Positions 11,607 to 24,087 of a DNA stretch of 64,000 bases are shown one piece after another; the first letter of the stretch is position 1; each line of letters starts with the position of its first letter. Origin of the DNA: Fragilaria crotonensis (lineage: Eukaryota > Bacillariophyta > Fragilariophyceae > Fragilariales > Fragilariaceae); assembly GCA_022925895.1 (NCBI GenBank), contig JAKSYS010000164.1, forward strand, positions 1 through 64,000. Reading direction: 5' to 3'. A model generated the notes under the pieces. It did no database searches, was not told the DNA's origin, and worked only from the letters and a program-made list of their open reading frames with translations. Made by a program: the position numbers and the translations under genes.

Positions 11607-13768
11607 ATGGCTCCTACTGTCAATACAGGGATCCCTACGGGTCATCCCGACACTTGGACAGATTTTTACAAGAAGAACGGCGCAGACAACGGGCCATTCC
11701 AGACCCTCCTCGAAACAAACGCTGCGGAGATGGCGCGGCTTACCAGGAGCCACCTTCATAACACGGGGAAACTAACCGAGACCGTCACCGGAAGCGACCA
11801 CGGAAACATGGTACTCGTTCCAGGTGGGAAAGGGACCATGCGGATCATCCACCATGGGTTTGCCTGCAACACCCCGGCAGGATTCACGTTAGTGTTCGCA
11901 CATGGGAATCTGGACGACAGCACCACGTTCAAGACCGTGAACCGAGACGAGATGGTGGCTCCCGCAATCGCAAGACAAGGAGCTGGCGGGGAGGTCGCGG
12001 AAGCCCTCCCACCATCTTTTGCCCCGAGCCTCGAAAGCATGATGGGAGCGGAGTCTCCCACGGAATTCCGTGACCTAGAACCTGAGGACAATGCAATCCT
12101 CGAGAGCTATCCAAATCACTGCCTCATCAACACCAACATATTCTCCGAGGTCAAGGGCGCAAAGCAGATATCATCAAAAGACCTCGCCTTCAACCTGGTT
12201 GAGGCATTCCAACTTTCGGTCGTTGACGACGACGAGATAAGCGTCGAAAGAGAAGCAGAAGCTGCCGGATTGGAGAACATACTGGCTATACTGTGGGCGT
12301 CAGAAAATGGGCTGCTGAAGGAGATCCGTCTCGACGACGTCCCAGAGAGTGCCATGATGAGCCACCTTATCAGAGGGGTAAAGCAAAAATTAACCGGGAG
12401 GACGGCGGCGGGTTCCGGACGAGAGGAAGCGATGAGGTCCGCAGGGGCAACACCTCGGGAAGGAACACCCATCGAGGATCGGGCGAACGCGACCAGCATG
12501 GAGATGATGGCAGCGTCGTCACAGAGCATGGTGGCCCTACTGAACCGCTTCCAGGAAGGGAGCGAAGCGGACCGCCAACGGAAAGAATCCGAGAAGTCGA
12601 TCCTCAAAACCATGGGACCAACGCAAAGAGAGCTATTCACATCTCTCTGCACGAGGCGAATGAACGAAGCCCCGCCATGTCCGCCTTCATGCTCAATCTC
12701 ACAACCAGCAAGACCCCCCAGAAAGCAATCAATCTGATCCAGTCCGAAACCAGGGACTGGGAAGGAACCTTCTCTGAGGGAGGGTTTCACAGGATGCTGT
12801 CGCACGGGTTCCTGTCCCAAGACCCAAACCTGGCAAACCCCGGAGGATTCACCATCTTCATGTTTCACCCCAAGACAGTAAGCCTTGGGGAAAAAGGGAG
12901 TAAAGGAGGAAACGAACTGCTTAGAGAGTACCTGGGAATGGAAGTGGACGAGTCCACGCTGGCATTTTATATGAAGCAAGGGTTCTACACACCAAGCAAC
13001 CCGAACGACCTGCGAATCCAACTCAAGACGGCGCTGGACACACTTGAGCTATTGACCTGTGATGGGACCATCGCCGGAAAAGGGTTGGCGTTCATACTGG
13101 AGCCCCGCCGATGGGCCAGGATGTCGACGATTCTCAACGATAGGTTCAAGTCGGAGAAGGACTTCGGGGCCAAGTTCTGCTACACCCTGGACCGGCACCT
13201 GCAAACATTCTTCAACAAGGTGACTCGATGGGAAGACATGGCATCCGACGGACAACCTCGCTACCTCGTCGCAAAAGCAGAGGAACTCCTGGAGAGGCTC
13301 GAGGATGGGCAGGGCCTAAACATCGTCCTCCCCGTTGCACTGAGCTCCGTCGCCTCGACCGCTCATGATGGGAAGAGGAAGCTCGGGGCGACGCCCGCCA
13401 CAGAGAAACCAGGGAAGAAAAAGAAGTCCGGGGAGGCATCACCTGCTGGTGCAGACGATACGGACCCGGCCGCAGTACACGCGAACTCGGCAGTCGTCGA
13501 CGATTGGAAGCTGCCATCGGGAACGAGGTACCTCGAACTATTCGATGCGAAGATGCCCGGTCTAAAAGGCTGGCCGGTGCTCCTCGACACTCGAATTCCA
13601 AAGAAGCAGAACAGATCCCAGAAGGCCCCCATGTGTGTCAGGTTCCAGGCCATTGGCCAATGCAAGCAAGGTTGCTCGCTGGCACACATCACCGCGAGTC
13701 GCATGACAGTGGAAGCACGAGCCAAGGTGGACTCCCTTTTCAAAGCTGTCTACACAGCGTCAACCTGA
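11607..13768 (+). pseudogene. Gag-like ORF of the DIRS-group element (one frameshift)
   Basis: The ATG at 11607 opens a frame that runs to about 12650. The sequence then continues in the next frame to a TGA at 13766, so one frameshift lies near 12630-12650. Together about 720 residues. The C-terminus has a Cys-His cluster, CVRFQAIGQC then KQGC then SLAH, a C-x8-C-x3-C-x3-H pattern like a CCCH finger, preceded by a Lys-rich stretch near 13410. That suggests RNA binding, as expected for Gag. No homologue outside the element type recognised. It is upstream of RT, the usual Gag place. Confidence 0.65.
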
Positions 13769-13820
13769 GGAGGTCGGCCATCGGGTACGGTCATACGACG
13801 TATCGTACGACGTATACCCG

Positions 13821-14471
13821 ATGGCCCGCGACTCGCCTCTTTCCCACCCACCCAACACCCCGTGTCCCCTCCCCCTCCGCCCGTTCATTCAATGGCTCGA
13901 CAGGATGGCGAAGGGGAGGGTCCTCGAAAATCGGAACACGGACCGCGCAAGGAGACCAGTGGGGTCGAGAGCAGCCGGTACGGCAGCCCTCGACGTTGCT
14001 AGTAAGGCATACAACCACCAGACAGTCAGCGAGCATCCACAGCTCAGCAACACATCGGTGAGCGCATTAACAGCCCACCAACCACCAGCTAACGAGCAAC
14101 GAGGTCTCCGCAGCACAACAAGTGACAGTATGTCGCCACGACACCCGGGAGCTGCCGAGGCACCCAACGACCCAACCAACACGACAGTGATGGAGGGAGG
14201 CCTATACCAGGCCCGTGAGGCATCCACGTTCCACTCGGACGCGGCATCAGCACGACGTTCGCGACTCAGATTCGAAGCCGAGGGCCGTGGACAGCAAGGC
14301 ACGACCAGCGCAGCGGAACACGTCAGGAACAGGGTCACCCCCCGAGTCACCCGATCCGACAGGAGCGCCTTACCATTGCCCGAGGAGACTAAAACCACAA
14401 GGTCGTCGAGAGGAGAAGAGCGAAACGCCAACCGACTGAAGGCAGCGGACGCCGCCGACAGAACAACCTAG
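13821..14471 (+). CDS. Arg/Thr/Ser-rich ORF between gag and RT, function unknown
   Basis: An open frame of 216 codons, low complexity, rich in Arg, Ser, Thr and Pro with no recognised domain. It starts with ATG and ends TAG just before the RT ORF. Other frames are also open here because the composition is GC-rich, so it may be an accidental ORF or a linker joining gag to RT. Just before it, 13787-13816 repeats TACGACGTATCGTACGACGTA, a small palindromic tract. Confidence 0.3.
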   Translation: MARDSPLSHPPNTPCPLPLRPFIQWLDRMAKGRVLENRNTDRARRPVGSRAAGTAALDVASKAYNHQTVSEHPQLSNTSVSALTAHQPPANEQRGLRSTTSDSMSPRHPGAAEAPNDPTNTTVMEGGLYQAREASTFHSDAASARRSRLRFEAEGRGQQGTTSAAEHVRNRVTPRVTRSDRSALPLPEETKTTRSSRGEERNANRLKAADAADRTT

Positions 14472-14509
14472 GTGAGTCCCAAAGCTTCACCACTCGTTCG
14501 TGCGGCAGC

Positions 14510-15967
14510 ATGGGTCACCTTCCCGGAAACGCTGCCCTGTTTTTCCCAAGGCCGATTGTGGGACCCAACGATGAGTTCGCGCCCCCCGATTGGTTCCTGA
14601 TGGCGATTAGGAGGATCTGCAAGACGCCGTCCCCCACCCCTTCCAAGCCGCCCATTAGATTCGAACTGACCGAGCAGGCGGCGATACATAACGCGTCCGT
14701 CCTGGAACTGGTCGACTTCGACATCGGCCGCCTCATCCGAGACCACACCACATCCACGCTCGGCTTCGGATCCGAATTCCGCCAAGTCGGCGAGCTTAGG
14801 CCACTACTGGGGCGACACCCCCACTTCCCGAACCTAGAACAGATACTGTCCGAGGGAATGCATTACGTGTTCAACAGGGAGCTCAGCCAATCGGAGAGGG
14901 AAAAGGAAGTGGCGGCAATGATGATCAGGGGGAACCACAAGTCCGCCCAGTCCGAGCAGGAACAGGTGAGAAAGCTACTCGCGAAGGACGTCCTGCACGG
15001 ATTCTCTATCCCGATCCCCATAGGCGTGGTTAAGGAAATACCGGGCGCCATGGTCCAACCTCTGGGGCTGGTCCAGCAGTGGACGGTCGGCCCCGACGGG
15101 ACGAGGTCAATCAAGTACCGACTGACGCAGGACCTCAGCTTCTCCACCGACCGAAGGTCCGAACCCACGTCGATCAACTCACGAGTGGACATGTCGGCGT
15201 ACGTGGAAATGATCTACGGATGGTGCTTCCCCAGGATCGTCCACTACATCGTGTCGCTGCGTTTTCGCTACCCTGACATGAGGGTCTTGATCAGCAAATA
15301 CGATTACAGCGACGCCTATCGGCGGATCGCTCACAGCGCGGAGGCAGCGACGCAAACTATTTCAATCAACGGAAACACCGCCTACCTCTCGCTCAGACTG
15401 ACCTTCGGTGGGTCGCCGAACCCGCCGACTTGGTGCATGTTCTCGGAGCTGGTGACCGATCTAGCAAACGAGATCGGACAGTGCTCCGAGTGGGACCCCG
15501 AAGAGATCCGCAGCCCTGCTCAGCCTGTAACCCCGGAGCCCATACGACTGCCTGAGAGCATCGGAATAGCGAAGGCTCGACGAATGGCGGTCACCGTCCC
15601 GATGACCAAGGCGGGTGGGAGGGTCGACGGGTTCATCGACGACCTCATCAATGTCTTCGCTGACACACCCGAGAACTGCCGCCGTCAGCCCCACGTGGTC
15701 CCCCTCGCGATGCACGTCACTAGTCGCCCCCATGCGGGCGATAAACAGGAGCCCGTACCGCGAAGACCCATTCTGTCCCTTCCGAAACTGATCGCGGAGG
15801 GCCGACCGGCCGAAGTCCAGATTGTGTTGGGGTGGCGGGTCGACACCCGACGGCTCGAGGTATCGCTGCCGGACGACAAGCATAAGGCGTGGTCGGAGGA
15901 CGTCGTCAGACTCATAGACGAGGGGCACTGCGGGCCAAAGAGCTGGAGACGCTGGTGGGGAGACTAA
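14510..15967 (+). CDS. Reverse transcriptase of the DIRS-group element
   Basis: Opens with ATG at 14510. The RT core shows a fingers region (IPIGVVKEIPGAMVQPLG, then RLTQDLSF), the first catalytic Asp in YDYSDAYRRIAH (about 15300) and the second motif as GFIDDLINVF (about 15630), where FIDD replaces the usual YXDD. The RT stays open but its last ten codons (about 15937-15967) are out of frame relative to the continuing sequence ELETLVGRLNHASYI, which resumes in another frame. Copies the element RNA. Length is near normal for a DIRS-type RT. Confidence 0.82.
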   Translation: MGHLPGNAALFFPRPIVGPNDEFAPPDWFLMAIRRICKTPSPTPSKPPIRFELTEQAAIHNASVLELVDFDIGRLIRDHTTSTLGFGSEFRQVGELRPLLGRHPHFPNLEQILSEGMHYVFNRELSQSEREKEVAAMMIRGNHKSAQSEQEQVRKLLAKDVLHGFSIPIPIGVVKEIPGAMVQPLGLVQQWTVGPDGTRSIKYRLTQDLSFSTDRRSEPTSINSRVDMSAYVEMIYGWCFPRIVHYIVSLRFRYPDMRVLISKYDYSDAYRRIAHSAEAATQTISINGNTAYLSLRLTFGGSPNPPTWCMFSELVTDLANEIGQCSEWDPEEIRSPAQPVTPEPIRLPESIGIAKARRMAVTVPMTKAGGRVDGFIDDLINVFADTPENCRRQPHVVPLAMHVTSRPHAGDKQEPVPRRPILSLPKLIAEGRPAEVQIVLGWRVDTRRLEVSLPDDKHKAWSEDVVRLIDEGHCGPKSWRRWWGD

Positions 15968-16690
15968 ACCATGCGTCCTACATCATCCCGAACGCCCGGC
16001 ACTTCATGAGCCGGATCCGAAAAGGTCTCGACACCGGGAAAAGCAAACGAAAGCGTCGGTGAGCAAGGAGGCGGTGGATGACCTCCGCCTCTGGGTGGGA
16101 TTCTGGCACAGGCCAATCGCGGGTATCTATGAACCTCCTCGTGACTCGTGAACCCGACAAGGTGTGCTGGTCGGACGCATGCCCCTAGGAATGGGGGTAC
16201 AGCGTCACCGGGAGAGCCTGGCGCCTGCGTATCCCGGAATCCAGCCCCATACTCGGTCACAAGGGAGTGAACAACCTGCTGGAGTTCGTCGGAATGGCGA
16301 TCAACATCTGGTTAGCCTGCCTGGAGTCGGAGGGGACGAAAATTGCATACTCGCGATCGGAGACAACACGTCAGCGATTGGCTGGCTCCACAACTCCTCC
16401 CGGTTGGACACCGAGGGGAAACACACAGGGCCCACCTGATCGTAGCGAGGAAGATCGCGACGCTGTTGGCAGAACATCAGTGCTGCCTCGCATCACAACA
16501 CTTGAAGGGGGAACTGAACGTGGTAGCAGACCTCCTCTCGTTCGCCGGGAACGACCGCGAAAAGAAGCACCCGATTGCAGCTGACAACCCCGCAAACGAC
16601 GAACTAACCACCCGATTCCTAAACCATTATCCTTCGCAGGTTCCGGCAACCTTCGCCATCTCGCAACTCCCGACAGAGATATTATCTTGG
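15937..16690 (+). pseudogene. RNase H region of the DIRS-group element (several frameshifts)
   Basis: Following RT, short frames can be read piecewise: LVGRLNHASYIIPNARHFM at about 15950-16005, a VCWSDACPLGMGG-like block (RNase H acidic residue) near 16165, then LLEFVGMAINIWLAC at about 16270. Frames change near 15940, 16060, 16150 and 16200. The order RT-RNase H-recombinase is as in DIRS elements. As read, the region is not translatable. Confidence 0.6.
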
Positions 16691-17919
16691 ACAACGCGAG
16701 TGCTGCAAGTCGTCGAGTCATCTTTGACAGTCGACAGGAGAGCAGCAACGAGTCCTATGACAGGACTTGGAGGCGATGGAGAGGGTACTGCAATCACGTG
16801 GGTTACCCAACTGACACCTGCCTCACTCTGTTATCCGACAACGAGCGGGAGTTGTTCCTCCGGGCCTTCCTCAACTTCTACCGAACCTCGAACTGGAACT
16901 CCGATGGCAGACCTACGGGAACTCGTCGCGAGCCAGTGGTCGCAAGTACTCTGCGGCAAGCCACAAGCAACCTGGCTTCGGCGTTTCGGAACAATATCGG
17001 GATCAGCCCCCTGCACCTCCCGGGAACGTCCAACATCCGTCCCATCTTCCGATCCTGGTTTCAAGCATGCGAGAACGGGGACCCGCCCAAGCGAAAGCAA
17101 CGCGCGATAACGCCTCAACTCCTCCGGTCGATGTACAAGGAAGCCGGCGGGGCATCGACAAGTCGACAATGCCCAACGGGGTTAGTCATTGCAGAAATCG
17201 CGATCGTTGCGTACTTCTACGCAATGCGGTCATGCGAGATAACATCGACTACGTCACCCGGGCGAACCAAGATCACACGTCTCCGAGGAGTTGTCTTCAG
17301 GGACGCGACCCACCGCGAGATACCGCATGCTTCCTCACGGGTGGGGGGCGCCAGCCGAGTGACAGTGACCTTCGAGAATCAGAAGAATGGTCTAAAGATG
17401 GACCGTCGAACTCAGGAACGGACGGGAGACCCCGTCATGTGCCCAGTCACGCAACTAGCATCCCTGATCAGAAGGATACTCAAGGCGGACCCCCAGGCAG
17501 GACCCGATACACCGGTCAGCACAGTATGGGAAGGAGGGACGACCAGACTCGTGACAAGCGACGAGCTAAGAAGGCAGCTGAGGTCGTCCTGCACAAGAGG
17601 GGGGGGGGCCAAGACGTTCGGCTACGGGGCGGATGATATCGGAACTCGATCCATCCGGTCTGGAGCTGCGATGGGGCTCTTCCTCATGAACCACCCAGTG
17701 GCCAAGATCATGATACTTGGGCGCTGGTCGTCCGACGCCTTCCTCGACTACATTCGCCCACAGGTCCTTGAGTGGACCAATCAGATGAGCAGGGACATGA
17801 TCAACAACAACTCCTTCTTCGACGCAACTGACGCGAGACGCTCCGACTCCGCCGACCCACTCACACGGTCGCGGACAGTCTCCTTCCCGACGGAGCCAGA
17901 AGAAGAACAAACAATATGA
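16687..17919 (+). CDS. Tyrosine recombinase of the DIRS-group element
   Basis: The frame is open for 410 codons and has no ATG at its nominal start (TTG), so it is probably the C-terminal part of a polyprotein. The N-terminal part resembles a core-binding SAM-like domain (SYDRTWRRWRGYC). Catalytic residues visible: Arg in FYAMRSCEIT (about 17230), Arg in TRSIRSGAAMGLF (about 17655), a GRWSSDAF block and the Tyr nucleophile in FLDYIRPQV (about 17750). This is the phage-integrase fold order R...R...Y. It would recombine a circular cDNA into the genome. Confidence 0.85.
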   Translation: MDNASAASRRVIFDSRQESSNESYDRTWRRWRGYCNHVGYPTDTCLTLLSDNERELFLRAFLNFYRTSNWNSDGRPTGTRREPVVASTLRQATSNLASAFRNNIGISPLHLPGTSNIRPIFRSWFQACENGDPPKRKQRAITPQLLRSMYKEAGGASTSRQCPTGLVIAEIAIVAYFYAMRSCEITSTTSPGRTKITRLRGVVFRDATHREIPHASSRVGGASRVTVTFENQKNGLKMDRRTQERTGDPVMCPVTQLASLIRRILKADPQAGPDTPVSTVWEGGTTRLVTSDELRRQLRSSCTRGGGAKTFGYGADDIGTRSIRSGAAMGLFLMNHPVAKIMILGRWSSDAFLDYIRPQVLEWTNQMSRDMINNNSFFDATDARRSDSADPLTRSRTVSFPTEPEEEQTI

Positions 17920-17973
17920 ACATACACCATTGATTATACGGCCGTTTAGTGGAGGAGAGAGTCATTCATTGGT

Positions 17974-18180
17974 TGGATCCACCAAACTCCGGGAGTTGGA
18001 GCTGTATTTACCGCCAGGAGAATCCCTGGCCAAGCCAAACTCCAGACTCACTAAAGATAGGGTTTCCCCAACTCCAAACCATACGACAAATTTGAGTCCA
18101 AGGGTGGGCATTGGGCAATTTCCAAACGAGGACGGAGGCGACAACAGACTGGTTTCGAAGCGGCGCAGCAACACACTTCG
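17974..18180 (+). repeat. Split direct repeat B1
   Basis: Starts TGGATCCACCAAACTCC and ends CACACTTCG, directly joined to A2. Repeated at 18555-18764. The stretch 17920-17973 between recombinase and B1 holds nothing recognised. Confidence 0.9.
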
Positions 18181-18539
18181 TTACATGGTCTGTAGGAGTA
18201 CAGTACGGTCGTGACTCCAGCAAACTGGCTGGGCAGAAACTGCTACTCAAGTACAGTATCCGTCCTACTAGCACACGGTGCACCTGCGCCTTCGCAGGGT
18301 CGTCCCAAGCAACGGTACACTACTACCATCCATCGGTTCGCTCACAGGGACGGATTTCGAATTCGGGGGCAGTTCGGCTTCCAGCTGTTTCGCCAAGGGA
18401 ATCCACAAGCGAACTCAAGCGGGAACGCGCCAAGTCGCAGCAGGAGTGGAAAAACTAGGCTCACATCTATCCATCACCGGATCGATTGTGCCATTCACTC
18501 CCTGCAACCAAGTTACTACTAGTTTAAGTCTTTTAATTT
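18181..18539 (+). repeat. Split direct repeat A2
   Basis: Copy of 11243-11601, without a difference that I can see. Sits between B1 and B2. Confidence 0.92.
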
Positions 18540-18554
18540 CCCCAAGCCCACCCC

Positions 18555-18764
18555 TGGATCCACCAAACTCCGGGGAGTTGGAGCTGTATTTACCGCCAGG
18601 GAGAATCCCCTGGCCAAGCCAAACTCCAGACTCACTAAAGATAGGGTTTCCCCAACTCCAAACCATACGACAAATTTGAGTCCAAGGGTGGGCATTGGGC
18701 AATTTCCAAACGAGGACGGAGGCGACAACAGACTGGTTTCGAAGCGGCGCAGCAACACACTTCG
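18555..18764 (+). repeat. Split direct repeat B2
   Basis: Copy of 17974-18180 with three extra bases, each lengthening a G or C run. Confidence 0.9.
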
Positions 18765-18936
18765 AGTGCTGCTTTCCTATTTTGTCCTAAAAATGGTCGA
18801 GATACATTGATGCAAAGAAAGACCAATTTTGTGGTCGTCGCAAAACTTTTTGTCCTAAATGAATCGCTCTGGAAAGGACAAATTATCCAAAAAATTCACC
18901 GTACAAAAATCAATCTTCGGATTTTTACGTGGTGAA

Positions 18937-19299
18937 ATCCCGTGTTAAATCTCATCTTCACAATGATCATGACTGCTATCTCTGAATTTACCGACAACAC
19001 TACTTTCTATCACAACAAAAAGCTCTGTCATGCCCATCTTGAGGGTATTGTGATCACTTTTTTGTGGTCTGGCATCTAATGGCTGCACAATCGGCACTTT
19101 CGTCAATTTTTAGATTTTCACGTGTTAAATTGCCGTGTTAAACATCATCTTCACAATGATCATGTTCCCTGTCCCCAAAAACACCGACAAGAACCCTTTC
19201 AATCACATCAAAAGGCTCTGTCTTGTACACCTTTTGGGTCTTGCAATCACCTTCTTGCTGTCCGGCATCAAGTGACTGCACAATAGGCACTTTTGTCAT
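18937..19299. repeat. Diverged tandem duplication, two units of about 170-190 bp
   Basis: Unit 1 (18937-19107) and unit 2 (19129-19299) align along their length, both opening with CGTGTTAAAC/T, CATCTTCACAATGATCATG. On the minus strand both units encode a similar peptide (blocks KVPIVQ, LDA, VIE, HDHCED) ending at the same TAA. Unit 2's frame is 19138-19341; unit 1 has a stop shortly upstream. The surrounding 18765-20459 has no recognised gene and belongs to the DNA transposon. Confidence 0.6.
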
Positions 19300-19726
19300 G
19301 GTCAACGCCAAACAACGCCAAATCACGCCAAATCTTGACAACTTCCGGGTTAGTTGTTGATCATCTCCGGGTGTGTTCGTAAAAAAACAAGTCGTGTTTT
19401 GCTTTTTTGGGTCTTGTTATCGCTAAAACTTGCCGCCGAGACCATGTGGATTATGTAATTGGACGTAACGTTCGATCTCATGCTCTGACGTTAAATCTGA
19501 GTACGCAGAGCTGTAGGCAACAACAATGCCAACGTACAGTAAGTCATACAGCCCGATCCGTGACATACAGCGAGTAAGCCAACAAGATTACGGGGTTGTT
19601 ATCGACATTAACACGGCACTCGCCGTGTTAAATTTCATTAACCCGTGATTTTAAGGTTACTTTTTGTCCTATTGCTAAATCCGCCAAAGGACAAAATGGG
19701 TTCGGCGATTCGGATAAATTATTTTT

Positions 19727-19755
19727 TTTTGTCCTACCCGGTAGGACAAAAATGT
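19727..19755. repeat. Palindrome around GTCCTACC
   Basis: TTTTTGTCCTACC, one C, then GGTAGGACAAAAA: 13-bp arms. GTAGGACAAAA also occurs at 11136 and TTTTGTCCTA at 18780, 18848 and 19664. Confidence 0.6.
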
Positions 19756-20313
19756 TTGGGGTTAGAAACCTATTTTGGATATTTCGGAAATGTCCTGTGT
19801 GGGTCCTATCCCACACCCGTAACGCTATTTTTTCGTCAGATTCAAAAACTGGCGAGGACCCGTGCCCAAAATTACGAAGGTCGGACCCGCGCCCCGCGCC
19901 TAATTACGAAGTATGATTGTATGATCCATACTTCACTCTGTTCTTATAGTGGGCACTGTCGTCTCTCGACGCATCTTGTCTCGAACTTTTATCATGATTC
20001 GTACAACCATGTACATGTACCACTACAGGAGCAGAAGACAATGGGGTACAGTACCTGGTTTGCGTGTAAAATGTATGATGTATGCCAAACTTCATGGCTG
20101 AAGACATTGTCGTCGAATATCCAGGAGGAAAAGAAACATCCATGTTGATTGGTGTCGGTTTTCGTTTTTTGCATCCTTCCCAAGACATGACATACGGCGC
20201 ACGATCGCACGATCGATGGAAGCAAGTCAATCGAAGTGATCAAATAGAGGAAATGCTGCAATCGAGCTAATCGAATAGGACATATTTCGACACGCTACAA
20301 TCTGACATTTGGT

Positions 20314-20365
20314 GACCAAACGCTATTCCAACGTCTACATGTAGACGTTGGAATAGCGTCTGGTC
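20314..20365. repeat. 52-bp near-perfect palindrome
   Basis: Arms of 26 bp (20314-20339 and 20340-20365) with one mismatch and no spacer, centred in GTCTACATGTAGAC. Weaker inverse matches (ACGCTACA at about 20291, TGTAGCGT at about 20391) extend the fold. Confidence 0.8.
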
Positions 20366-20433
20366 AGAAAATTGCGTCGCAAAAGTTACAATGTAGCGTA
20401 TCAGGCCCAAACGGTGGTTATAATTTTACGATT

Positions 20434-20455
20434 TTTCGGTCAGATCTGACCGAAA
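20434..20455. repeat. 22-bp perfect palindrome near the transposon end
   Basis: TTTCGGTCAGA and its inverse meet without spacer, five bases before the right terminal inverted repeat. Confidence 0.75.
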
Positions 20456-20459
20456 TCAG

Positions 20460-20486
20460 AAAATAGCGCTACCGGTGTTCATGCTC
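20460..20486 (-). repeat. Right terminal inverted repeat of the DNA transposon
   Basis: Inverse of 11058-11084 and followed by TTA. The next 290 bases (20487-20776) hold no gene that I can support. Confidence 0.72.
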
Positions 20487-20776
20487 TTAACAGTACGGTC
20501 TCTTGTTAATGCGCCTTGCAAGTTGGTGTTGAAACTTCCTGTACTGGAATACTCTCTATTCTCTATCCTTCTTTTGCAATTATCCACCTGACGGATCGAT
20601 GTGATATAGAGTTGGTAATCCAAACATGTTTTTGTTTTCCCTCGTCAAACATCGAGCACCCGCGCAAGCCCATACGTGTGGGAACATTTAATTCAAAGTA
20701 AGCTAGATCTCATACTTAGGAAAGTGTCAACGCCCTTAACGGCGAAGAATCTGTTGTTGCAAATCCCTTATTTGAA

Positions 20777-20982
20777 TTTTTTAGAAGAGATTTTCCAGTC
20801 TTTAGGCATGACCGTCATTCAGGTCATTCTTAATTTATATCGTATACATTGCTTTGCTATTTATTTAGACCGAGCATGGCATGCATGATATCACGCATGG
20901 CATGCCCAGAAATCAATTCTTGGCTATCCAACAATGTATGTACAGTATGATATTCTGCACATTTTTGAAGGCGTTCGATCTT
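20777..20982 (+). repeat. Left long inverted repeat
   Basis: Inverse of 27108-27347. Contains nested GCATGGCATGC direct repeats at about 20872 and 20895. Confidence 0.72.
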
Positions 20983-21137
20983 ACTATGACCGTACCTACA
21001 GTACTGTGACTACTAACGGTAGCAGTATACTCCTAGTAGCTCCTCCAATGCCCCTTTGTACTCCGAGTACTCCAGTACCAGTACTGTACAACTAGATCTA
21101 CTGTAGCAGTACTACCACTACTATGCATATACCGCTA

Positions 21138-24087
<2,950 letters not shown>

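Larger units (their letters stand above)
11243..18764 (+). mobile_element. Tyrosine-recombinase (DIRS-group) retrotransposon with split direct repeats
   Basis: Order: A1 (11243-11601), gag, RT, RNase H, tyrosine recombinase, B1 (17974-18180), A2 (18181-18539), B2 (18555-18764). A1 and A2 appear identical; B1 and B2 differ by three one-base homopolymer indels. The A1-ORFs-B1-A2-B2 pattern is the hallmark of PAT/Ngaro-type members of the DIRS order, which integrate by a tyrosine recombinase instead of a DDE integrase and leave no target duplication. The termini agree with that: no duplication is visible outside 11243 or 18764. Confidence 0.9.
11058..20486. mobile_element. DNA transposon with 27-bp inverted ends and TTA duplication (PIF/Harbinger-like by structure)
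   Basis: GAGCATG, two variable bases, then CACCGGTAGCGCTATTTT at 11058-11084 is matched in inverse orientation at 20460-20486. TTA flanks both ends directly (11055-11057 and 20487-20489). A 3-bp TTA duplication and a GAG-type end fit PIF/Harbinger elements, but no transposase is recognisable in the 1.9 kb that remains after removing the retrotransposon at 11243-18764. It could be non-autonomous. Interior left piece 11085-11242 has no gene. Confidence 0.68.

Noticed and set aside
12116-13021. Minus-strand 301-codon ORF in the DIRS element
   Set aside because: It is opposite gag in GC-rich DNA and has no recognisable content.
19645-20261. Overlapping ORFs around 20 kb on both strands
   Set aside because: No domain, low coding character, inside non-coding transposon sequence.
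20487-20776. Small ORFs between the two DNA transposons as a host gene
   Set aside because: Below 70 codons, no splice signals or motif that support a gene.
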